A stretch of DNA of 11,180 bases from JAGVPT01 sp035505655 (GTDB lineage Bacteria > Bacteroidota > Ignavibacteria > UBA10030 > UBA8401): NCBI GenBank assembly GCA_035505655.1, contig DATJQP010000107.1, positions 1-11,180 on the forward strand, written 5' to 3'. The position numbers and the translations under genes are program-made. The first letter of the stretch is position 1. The number at the start of each line of letters is the position of its first letter. Shown here piece by piece: positions 5,673 through 11,180 of this stretch. The notes under the pieces were generated by a model. That model ran no database searches, was not told the origin of the DNA, and saw nothing but the letters and a program-made list of their open reading frames with translations.

Positions 5673-7697
5673 ATGAAAAGGGTATTGATACCATTGTTCG
5701 CTCTTCTCTTTGTTGCTGCTCTTCGGGCCGGCGCCCAGGAACTCTGGCTTGACCAGCTCGATCTTTCTGCCATGGATGCAGGCTGGGGGATGCCAAGCGC
5801 AAACAGGACGGTCGAGGGGAATCCTCTTAGCGTCGGAGGGAAGAAGTTCGAGCGTGGCGTCGGGACTCATGCGATCAGCCGCATGAAGATCGACCTTGGC
5901 GGCAAGGGATTGCGGTTCTTCGCCTCTGTCGGCGTGGATGACGAGGCGCAGGAGCGGGGAAGCGTGGAGTTCTACCTCCTCGGAGACAAGAAGATCCTCT
6001 GGCAGAGCGGCGTCATGAAAAAGGGGGAAGCGGCGAAGCAGGCAGACGTCGATATTTCCGGGATCACGACTCTGGGTTTGCTTGTCACCGATGCCGGAGA
6101 CGGCGCGGACTGGGATCATGCCGATTGGTGCGAAGCCCGGCTGACTTTCAGCTCGGCTATGCTTCCTTCCGAGCTGACAAAAAGCTCGACGCGACATCTC
6201 TCGGAGGCGGAGATCCTCACGCCTCCGCCCTCCGATCTCCCGCGGATCAACGGCCCGAAGATCATCGGTGTGCGGCCGGGGCACCCCGTTCTCTATTCTG
6301 TTGCGGCTACGGGGAAACATCCAATGACCTTCATCTCCACCGGTTTGCCCGAAGGTCTTTCGCTCGATCCTTCCACCGGCAGGATCGCGGGATTTGTCGC
6401 CCAGGCCGGGACGTACAAGTCGGTCATCAAGGTGAGCAATGAGATCGGGACGGCGCAACGCGACCTCATCATCGTTGTCGGACCGCAGATCTGCCTTACG
6501 CCTCCGATGGGATGGAACAGCTGGAACTGCTGGGCGACCGCGGTCGACGATCAGAAGGTCCGCGCGGCCGCCGACGCCTTCGTTTCCTCCGGCCTCATAG
6601 AACATGGCTGGACCTACATTAACATCGACGATTGCTGGGAAGTGAAGCCGGAGTCGAAAGATTCGCTTCTCGCGGGGGAACTGCGCGACAAGAGCGGCAT
6701 GATCAACACCAACAAGAAATTTCCGGATATGAAGGCGCTCGCGGAGTACGTCCACGCAAAAGGCCTCAAGCTCGGCATTTATTCTTCTCCCGGTCCCACG
6801 ACCTGCGGAGGTTACACCGCGAGCTACAAGCACGAGGAGCAGGATGCGCGACAATATGCCGGGTGGGGAATCGACTATCTGAAGTACGACTGGTGTTCGT
6901 ACGGTGAGATCGCTCCCAATCCCTCTCTCGATGACCTCAAGAAGCCGTACACGGTAATGCGCGCTGCTCTCGACAAAGTGAACCGGGACATCGTCTTCAG
7001 CCTCTGCCAATACGGGATGGGGAAGGTGTGGGAGTGGGGAGGTGAGGTGGGGGGAAACTGCTGGAGGACGACCGGCGACATTTCGGATTCATGGGGGAGC
7101 ATGTCGGGAATCGGATTCTCCCAGGGTGGACATGAGAAGTATGCCAAACCCGGGAACTGGAACGATCCTGATATGCTTGTCGTCGGGTATGTCGGATGGG
7201 GTCCAAGCCTTCATCCGACTCGGTTGACTCCGGATGAACAGTACACCCACATCAGCCTTTGGTGCCTCCTTTCTGCGCCGCTCCTTATAGGATGCGACCT
7301 AGGCAGGTTGGATCCATTCACGCTCAACCTCCTGACGAACGACGAAGTTCTGGCCATCGATCAGGATCCGCTTGGAAGGCAAGCAGCATGCGTAAAAAAA
7401 GAAGGGGGTGCACAGGTGTGGGCGAAGGATCTCGAGGATGGGTCGAAAGCGGCGGGGCTCTTCTACGTCGGGGCCGATGCGAGCGATCCGGTAAAAGGAT
7501 TCCCGTGGGAGGTGAAGCCGTCGGCGAAAGTGACCCTTCGTGCATCGGACCTTGGGATCAAGGGAAAGTTCGCCGTCCGAGATGTGTGGAGGCAAAAGGA
7601 TCTGGGGACTTTCGAAGGTGAGTTCTCTTCGGAAGTTCCGTTTCATGGAGTCGTGCTGGTGAAGCTGACTCCGGTCACCGAGGAGACAAAGAAGTGA
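5673..7697 (+). CDS. Exported GH27 alpha-galactosidase with NPCBM and Ig-like domains
   Basis: A predicted retaining alpha-galactosidase that removes alpha-1,6-linked galactose from galactomannan, raffinose-type sugars or similar substrates. It is 674 aa, starting at ATG 5673 with AGGAG 6 bases upstream. Residues 1-22 are a signal peptide ending RAGAQ. Residues about 23-160 match an NPCBM-type carbohydrate-binding domain (GKKFERGVGTHA, then beta-strands ending WCEARLTF). Residues about 191-270 look like a putative Ig (He_PIG) domain (FISTGLPEGLSLDPSTGRIAG). The GH27 barrel starts at LTPPMGWNSWN (about 275). Nucleophile Asp406 is in LKYDWCSYG, and acid/base Asp469 is in WRTTGDISDSW by analogy with human GLA Asp170 and Asp231. 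A C-terminal beta-sandwich closes the protein. No T9SS tail or lipobox is seen, so a periplasmic site is likely. The last 4 bases overlap galT. GH27 also holds alpha-N-acetylgalactosaminidases and beta-L-arabinopyranosidases; the galT overlap favours galactose release. Confidence 0.9.
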   Translation: MKRVLIPLFALLFVAALRAGAQELWLDQLDLSAMDAGWGMPSANRTVEGNPLSVGGKKFERGVGTHAISRMKIDLGGKGLRFFASVGVDDEAQERGSVEFYLLGDKKILWQSGVMKKGEAAKQADVDISGITTLGLLVTDAGDGADWDHADWCEARLTFSSAMLPSELTKSSTRHLSEAEILTPPPSDLPRINGPKIIGVRPGHPVLYSVAATGKHPMTFISTGLPEGLSLDPSTGRIAGFVAQAGTYKSVIKVSNEIGTAQRDLIIVVGPQICLTPPMGWNSWNCWATAVDDQKVRAAADAFVSSGLIEHGWTYINIDDCWEVKPESKDSLLAGELRDKSGMINTNKKFPDMKALAEYVHAKGLKLGIYSSPGPTTCGGYTASYKHEEQDARQYAGWGIDYLKYDWCSYGEIAPNPSLDDLKKPYTVMRAALDKVNRDIVFSLCQYGMGKVWEWGGEVGGNCWRTTGDISDSWGSMSGIGFSQGGHEKYAKPGNWNDPDMLVVGYVGWGPSLHPTRLTPDEQYTHISLWCLLSAPLLIGCDLGRLDPFTLNLLTNDEVLAIDQDPLGRQAACVKKEGGAQVWAKDLEDGSKAAGLFYVGADASDPVKGFPWEVKPSAKVTLRASDLGIKGKFAVRDVWRQKDLGTFEGEFSSEVPFHGVVLVKLTPVTEETKK

Positions 7698-8743
7698 GCA
7701 AGAGGAAGAGCCAAACCGAACAGCCGCACCGGCGGTACAATCCACTGACGGGGGAGTGGCTTCTTGTTTCCCCGCAACGGACTCAACGACCGTGGCAGGG
7801 GAAGCAGGAGCCCCAGCAATCTCCGACCCGGCCGAAATACGACCCGGATTGCTATCTTTGTCCCGGGAATGAAAGGGCGAACGGGGCCCGCAACCCGGCC
7901 TATTCGGGGACATTCGCCTTCACGAACGACTTCAGTGCTCTTCTGCCGGAGGCAGGTGGTAAATCGGAGGAGGATCATCCCTTCATCAAACGGAAGGCGG
8001 TGAGGGGAACCTGCCGTGTCATCACCTTTTCTCCCCGGCATGATCTGACTCTTCCGTTGATGAGCAGGGAAGAGATCCGGGGAGTGGTGGATCGATGGGC
8101 TCAGGAGACGGCGGATCTGGGAAAGGAATATTTGTGGGTGCAGGTGTTCGAAAACAAGGGGGAGATGATGGGGTGTTCGAACCTTCATCCACACTGCCAG
8201 ATCTGGGCAAGCGACTCGTTGCCGAACGAGGCGCTGAAGGAGGATACGCAGCAGCGAAAGTACAGGGTTGCGCACAAGAGACCTTTGCTCCTGGACTACC
8301 TGAGGTATGAGCGGCGGAAATCGGAGAGGGTGGTCCTGGAGAATGAAGGCTGGTGCGTCGTTGTGCCCTACTGGGCGGTCTGGCCATTTGAGACTTTGCT
8401 GATACCGAAGCGTCACATTGAAAGACTGCCGGAGCTGAAGGACGCCGAGCGGGATTCGCTCTCCAAGATTCTGAAGCTCCTTACGATCCGGTACGACAAT
8501 CTTTTCAAGGTCTCATTTCCGTATACGATGGGATGGCACGGGGCGCCGTTCGTGTCCCGGCGGATGAAACACTGGCAACTCCACGCGCATTTCTATCCAC
8601 CGTTACTTCGCTCGGCGTCGGTGAAGAAGTTCATGGTAGGATACGAGATGCTGTCGGAGGCCCAGCGGGACATTACTGCGGAACAGGCGGCCGAAAGGCT
8701 GAGAGAAATGGGGGATGAACACTATTCGGTGATGACGGCGTAG
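7694..8743 (+). CDS. galT: Galactose-1-phosphate uridylyltransferase
   Basis: Exchanges galactose 1-phosphate and UDP-glucose to give UDP-galactose and glucose 1-phosphate, the second Leloir step, in the cytoplasm. The 349 aa product matches the E. coli enzyme in length (348 aa). Visible motifs are YNPLTGEWLLVSPQR (15-29), metal-binding CYLC (C53, C56) with H116 in FSPRHDLTLP, and CSNLHPHCQIW. In the last, H165-P-H167 is the active-site His-Pro-His; the second His is uridylylated in E. coli GalT, and Q169 follows. The second metal site uses E179 or E183, H282, H297 and H299 in MKHWQLHAHFYPP. The start is GTG 7694, overlapping the GH27 stop as GTGA, with AGGAGA 7 bases upstream at 7681-7686, so it is probably translationally coupled to the GH27 gene. 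galE is not in the window. All catalytic residues are intact. Confidence 0.96.
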   Translation: MSKRKSQTEQPHRRYNPLTGEWLLVSPQRTQRPWQGKQEPQQSPTRPKYDPDCYLCPGNERANGARNPAYSGTFAFTNDFSALLPEAGGKSEEDHPFIKRKAVRGTCRVITFSPRHDLTLPLMSREEIRGVVDRWAQETADLGKEYLWVQVFENKGEMMGCSNLHPHCQIWASDSLPNEALKEDTQQRKYRVAHKRPLLLDYLRYERRKSERVVLENEGWCVVVPYWAVWPFETLLIPKRHIERLPELKDAERDSLSKILKLLTIRYDNLFKVSFPYTMGWHGAPFVSRRMKHWQLHAHFYPPLLRSASVKKFMVGYEMLSEAQRDITAEQAAERLREMGDEHYSVMTA

Positions 8744-8773
8744 GGCAGATGGAAAAGAGCGAAAAGCGCATGT

Positions 8774-8796
8774 CGTCTATGGAGACGTTTTTGTTT
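8774..8796 (+). terminator. Probable Rho-independent terminator after galT
   Basis: CGTCT (8774-8778) and AGACG (8783-8787) form a 5-bp stem with an ATGG loop, followed directly by TTTTTGTTT. It lies 30 bases after the galT stop, in the gap between convergent genes, which is where the galactose unit would be expected to end. The stem is short, so strength is uncertain. Confidence 0.55.
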
Positions 8797-8837
8797 GACA
8801 CGACCACTCCGCCCGCTCGGGGGTTTCATCTTCCCCT

Positions 8838-9914
8838 CTATCTATTCCCGCAGACAAACAGCGCCAGATCGCTCGCAATTGCTCCGCCCTTCAGCATCTC
8901 ATCCTCGATGCTGAAGATCCTTTCGAGCAAGCTTTTCGTCTCCTCACGCTCATTGAGGAAATTGTGGGCGATATCTTTAAAGACGAGTTGCAGCAACGTC
9001 CCTCCGTAGTCTTTTCTCTCCAGCAATGTGAATCTCCGGAGGACGGCCTGCTCGATCAACCCTGATTCAGCCGCTTCGGAAGGATCGTTGAGATACATGC
9101 TCAATCGTCCCGGCCGATAGACGCGCTTCTTGATGCCGCGCCCGCCAAATCTGACCCGGTAGTTTTCCGGTATCATTCGAAGAATCCGATTCGCCCCCTC
9201 CAATTGCGATGCGGTCCACTGGAACCTGGAGGGACCGATATAATCGTTGAGGATGAAGAGACCGTTGTCGCGGAGGGCCTCCGCCACTTTTTCAAGAACC
9301 GAGGAGATCGGGAAAAAGTGATGGAGCGCCCCTTCGATGAGGATGAGATCATAGGCCTTTCGTCCAAGCTCCATCGAGTTTACATCCGCGACCTTAAAAC
9401 TGAGTCGGTCCGCCAGGCCGGCTTCAGCCGCATTTGCACGAGCCTGAGAAATCCTTTCTCTGGATATGTCACAGCAGGTCAGTTGCAATCTTTCGCATAC
9501 CTGGGTCCATCTGACCTCGCGACTCCCCGCACCGCACCCGAGCGAGAGTCCCTCAATCGTTCGGTCGGAGGTCAAATACTTCGACGTGAGATAGGTCTGG
9601 TGGTCAAGCTCCGGAGAGCCTGTCATAAGGAGGTTGTTTCGCCGGCCGACCTCCGGAATGTCCCACCAGTTGGAAGTCTCCGACGTCGTGTGAGCCCAGG
9701 AGCTCTTAACACGTTCCTTATCGGGTTTCGAGAACTTTGATGCTGTCCAGGAAATTCCCTTCCGGCGGAGCCTTTCGCCCAGCAGAACGAAGTCGTGAAG
9801 ATTGACAAGGCTACTGAACACGGTGAATAGTTTCGGTTGGATGGAAGACGGTTTCTCCCCTGACCACGAGCAGAATTTGCCATCTGAGTCTATCCATTTT
9901 TTGAGAACACTCAA
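8838..9914 (-). CDS. Class I SAM-dependent methyltransferase, substrate unknown
   Basis: A predicted S-adenosylmethionine-dependent methyltransferase with a Rossmann fold; the acceptor cannot be told from sequence. Counting from the TTG at 9914 (358 aa), motif I is SLGCGAGSRE (about 124-133), followed by an acidic strand end CCDIS (Asp149). VADVNS is at about 175-180 and the motif IV-like DLILIEGALHHF at about 189-200. NDYIGPSRFQW follows at 213-223. A Trp-rich lead-in, SNWWDIPEVGRRNNLLMTG (81-99), precedes the fold. The start is unsettled: TTG 9914 has no clear ribosome binding site, a GTG exists at residue 32 (9821), and the first in-frame Met is residue 97. The protein therefore has 60-odd N-terminal residues of doubtful status. 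It converges on galT and is divergent from the membrane-protein gene, so it is not part of the galactose unit. Small-molecule, lipid or surface-glycan methylation are all possible. Confidence 0.75.
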   Translation of the reverse strand: MSVLKKWIDSDGKFCSWSGEKPSSIQPKLFTVFSSLVNLHDFVLLGERLRRKGISWTASKFSKPDKERVKSSWAHTTSETSNWWDIPEVGRRNNLLMTGSPELDHQTYLTSKYLTSDRTIEGLSLGCGAGSREVRWTQVCERLQLTCCDISRERISQARANAAEAGLADRLSFKVADVNSMELGRKAYDLILIEGALHHFFPISSVLEKVAEALRDNGLFILNDYIGPSRFQWTASQLEGANRILRMIPENYRVRFGGRGIKKRVYRPGRLSMYLNDPSEAAESGLIEQAVLRRFTLLERKDYGGTLLQLVFKDIAHNFLNEREETKSLLERIFSIEDEMLKGGAIASDLALFVCGNR

Positions 9915-10014
9915 CTCGCCCGCTCGAATCGGCTGGCGGATACGGGTGGGTGTTCCAACATCTGTTCTATCTTATCTCTTACATCCTCTTTCTTGCTCCT
10001 TGCGGCCCCTCGGC

Positions 10015-10043
10015 TTGACAAAGCTCCCAAATACAGTTACTAT
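10015..10043 (+). promoter_or_regulatory. Sigma70-like promoter for the membrane-protein gene
   Basis: TTGACA (10015-10020) is a perfect -35 consensus. TACTAT (10038-10043), 17 bases on, matches four of six -10 positions. Transcription from about 10050 would leave an untranslated leader of about 105 bases before ATG 10156. The 241-base gap between the methyltransferase and this gene otherwise shows a pyrimidine-rich stretch (about 9952-10010) and nothing else clear. In Bacteroidia proper the promoter consensus differs (TTTG/TAnnTTTG), so a classical sigma70 match, if real, would fit other FCB lineages better. Confidence 0.5.
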
Positions 10044-10155
10044 AGTGCGATTTGCCGATCACCCCATCAGGAGTTGTTCACACAGCACAGGGATTCGTTA
10101 GATCCGTGTGCCTCTGAGTCATTCAATTCCCACTAACTTCAAAAGGAGAGCCGGT

Positions 10156-10713
10156 ATGACCCAGATACACTTGCTGTTGCTTCCTATCCTCCTTTCTTCG
10201 GTCCTTGTCTTTATCGTGAGTTCGATCATCCACATGTTCTCCCCATGGCACAAGGGAGACTTTCCGGGACTACCGGATCAGGACAGGATACTCGATGCGC
10301 TCCGGCCGTTCGACCTCAAGAGAGGCGAGTATTTGCTACCGAGAGCCGCTTCCATGGAGGAGATGAAGTCGGAAGCGCACAAAGAGAAGGTAAAAAAGGG
10401 ACCGGTCGTCATCCTCAATGTTTTTCCGCAGGGTGGCTCCTCGATGGCGAAGAGTCTGGTCCTGTGGTTTATCTATCTGCTTGTCGTTGGATCATTTGGC
10501 GCTTATGTCGCCGGGCGAGCCCTTCCGATCGGCGCCCATTACCTGAGCGTCTTCCGATATGTAGGGACGGTGACGTTCCTCACCTACGCCGGAGGGCTCT
10601 GGCAAAACTCCATCTGGTACAACAAGCCATGGAGCACAACGATCAAGTCGACGGTCGACGGCCTCATCTTCGGGCTCCTTACTGCAGGCGTCTTCGGCTG
10701 GCTCTGGCCGTAA
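10156..10713 (+). CDS. Small integral membrane protein of unknown function
   Basis: I cannot assign a function. From ATG 10156 the product is 185 aa, with AGGAG at 10144-10148, 7 bases upstream; the in-frame GTG at 10108 is less likely. Four hydrophobic segments are visible: about 4-26 (LLLLPILLSSVLVFIVSSII), 97-118 (SLVLWFIYLLVVGSFGAYVAG), 130-150 (VFRYVGTVTFLTYAGG) and 165-184 (GLIFGLLTAGVFGWLW). Between helices 1 and 2 lies a polar stretch of about 65 residues. It contains HKGDFPGLPDQDRILDALRP, then GEYLLPRA, a Glu/Lys-rich part (SMEEMKSEAHKEKVKKGP) and a small beta-like patch VVILNVFPQGG. The pattern of Trp-His near helix 1 and GLWQNSIWYNKPW after helix 3 looks conserved-protein-like; I have a general memory of similar uncharacterised bacterial proteins but no named family. 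It has its own promoter and appears monocistronic. Confidence 0.75.
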   Translation: MTQIHLLLLPILLSSVLVFIVSSIIHMFSPWHKGDFPGLPDQDRILDALRPFDLKRGEYLLPRAASMEEMKSEAHKEKVKKGPVVILNVFPQGGSSMAKSLVLWFIYLLVVGSFGAYVAGRALPIGAHYLSVFRYVGTVTFLTYAGGLWQNSIWYNKPWSTTIKSTVDGLIFGLLTAGVFGWLWP

Positions 10714-10833
10714 AAACATTTGCGAGATGTGAACGAGAATCCTGACGGTCGCAAGACATAGAACGCGCGCCGTCCGGAAGCTTTCTGTGCGGAACTGACA
10801 CTTGTTCTGCATGGACGCTTCCTGGAACACCCG

Positions 10834-10886
10834 TACCCCGCTCGCTTTTGGCGGTCCCAAAAGGGCCTCCGAAGGAGTCCTTCGGA
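10834..10886. repeat. Dispersed palindromic repeat, full unit with two hairpins
   Basis: CTTTTGG (10845-10851) and CCAAAAG (10857-10863) form a 7-bp stem with a 5-base loop. Five bases further, TCCGAAGGAGTCCTTCGGA (10868-10886) is a palindrome with 9-base arms around one G. Part of this unit recurs at 5521-5563. A side-by-side hairpin pair in a gene gap with a second copy elsewhere resembles REP/BIME-like or small non-autonomous palindromic elements. That class is inferred from form only. No transposase is in the window. Confidence 0.6.
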
Positions 10887-10945
10887 CCTTCGGGAGAACA
10901 CATTTTCTGACGTTAGATCTTCGATGTCGGAAGTTCCCTGGACGC

Positions 10946-10967
10946 TCCCGAAGGGATCCCTCCGGGA
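10946..10967. repeat. Near-perfect 22-base palindrome related to the 10868 unit
   Basis: Arms of 11 bases centred on GGGATCCC pair with a single A-C mismatch. The sequence CCGAAGGGATCCC followed by TCCGGGACC aligns with CCGAAGGAGTCC followed by TTCGGACC at 10869-10889. It therefore looks like a diverged sister of that palindrome rather than an unrelated hairpin. Its flank TGGACGCT is also found upstream of the first unit. Confidence 0.5.
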
Positions 10968-11119
10968 CCGGCTGAAGCATCCGGGCATGACGGACAGTTG
11001 ACGATGCGGAACGTTCGCGGCTGGTCTGACTGCTCCCCCAACTCTGAACCACGCACTCCGAACTCAGGACAAACAGCTCCGGGCCGATTTCTTACTTCTG
11101 ATCCCTGTCTTTTTTTCTA

Positions 11120-11154
11120 CTGTCTCCTGTCTCCTGTATTCTGTATACTGTCTC
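11120..11154. repeat. Degenerate 7-base tandem repeat, five units
   Basis: Five consecutive heptamers read CTGTCTC, CTGTCTC, CTGTATT, CTGTATA, CTGTCTC. Two looser units (CTGATCC, CTGTCTT) precede them at 11098-11111 before a T-run. All units keep CTGT. The surrounding strand is strongly pyrimidine-rich to the end of the window. The array may continue beyond it in degenerate form. Function unknown. Confidence 0.6.
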
Positions 11155-11180
11155 TTCCGGTTGCCTTTCTTCCATTTTCC

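Larger units (their letters stand above)
10714..11180. other. 467-base gene-free region rich in palindromes and repeats
   Basis: No open frame here has a credible start, ribosome binding site or recognisable protein motif. The short reverse-strand frames are Arg/Ser-rich and overlap the palindromes. The region contains a two-hairpin repeat unit (10834-10886), a related palindrome (10946-10967), and a pyrimidine-rich end with a 7-base tandem repeat (11120-11154). TGGACGCT occurs twice, just before the first unit and just before the second palindrome, so part of the region may be an old duplication. Confidence 0.6.

Noticed and set aside
5631..7010. 459-codon open frame on the - strand across the GH27 gene
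   Set aside because: Antisense shadow of a well-supported enzyme, with Arg-rich composition and no motifs.
9204..9740. 178-codon + strand frame opposite the methyltransferase
   Set aside because: Antisense to clear SAM-binding motifs; no recognisable product.
10492..11052. - strand frames at the right end (up to 186 codons)
   Set aside because: They run through the palindrome cluster and antisense to the membrane protein, with Arg/Ser/Pro-rich composition typical of non-coding frames.
11098..11154. Repeats at the right end as a CRISPR array
   Set aside because: Units are only 7 bases, directly abutting, with no spacers and no cas genes.

Overview
The window looks like part of a bacterial carbohydrate-utilisation locus for galactose-containing polymers. 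By eye the DNA is fairly GC-rich (somewhat above 55 %). The endo-galactanase ends in a 'YPNPFNPxTTI' beta-sandwich tail ending in KLVLLK. This type IX secretion (T9SS) / FlgD-like sorting domain is typical of the FCB superphylum (Bacteroidota, Ignavibacteria/Chlorobi-like and related candidate phyla). I infer an FCB-group bacterium, but the species cannot be read from the sequence.

Left part (1-8743, all genes on the + strand). The window opens in the last 31 codons of a probable LacI-family repressor. Galactokinase (galK, 226-1386), a secreted GH2 beta-galactosidase-type enzyme (1522-3990), a T9SS-tailed GH53 endo-beta-1,4-galactanase (4105-5412), an exported NPCBM/Ig/GH27 alpha-galactosidase (5673-7697) and galactose-1-phosphate uridylyltransferase (galT, 7694-8743) follow. 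The apparent logic is that GH53 cuts type I (arabino)galactan outside the cell, GH2 and GH27 release galactose from beta- and alpha-linked ends, and GalK plus GalT feed galactose into the Leloir pathway. No transporter, SusC/D pair, galE or galM is in the window. A hairpin with a T-tract (8774-8796) probably ends the unit.

Right part (8744-11180). A SAM-dependent methyltransferase on the - strand (8838-9914) converges on galT. A small four-helix membrane protein of unknown function (10156-10713) has its own sigma70-like promoter and strong ribosome binding site. The last 467 bases carry no convincing gene but do hold a cluster of palindromes and a degenerate 7-base tandem repeat. One palindromic unit has a partial copy at 5521-5563, between the GH53 and GH27 genes, so it is probably a dispersed intergenic repeat.

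No strikingly new enzymatic system is visible. The points most worth following are the dispersed palindromic repeat, the possible RNA switch upstream of the GH27 gene, the TTTCG-centred candidate operators, the heptamer array and the uncharacterised membrane protein.
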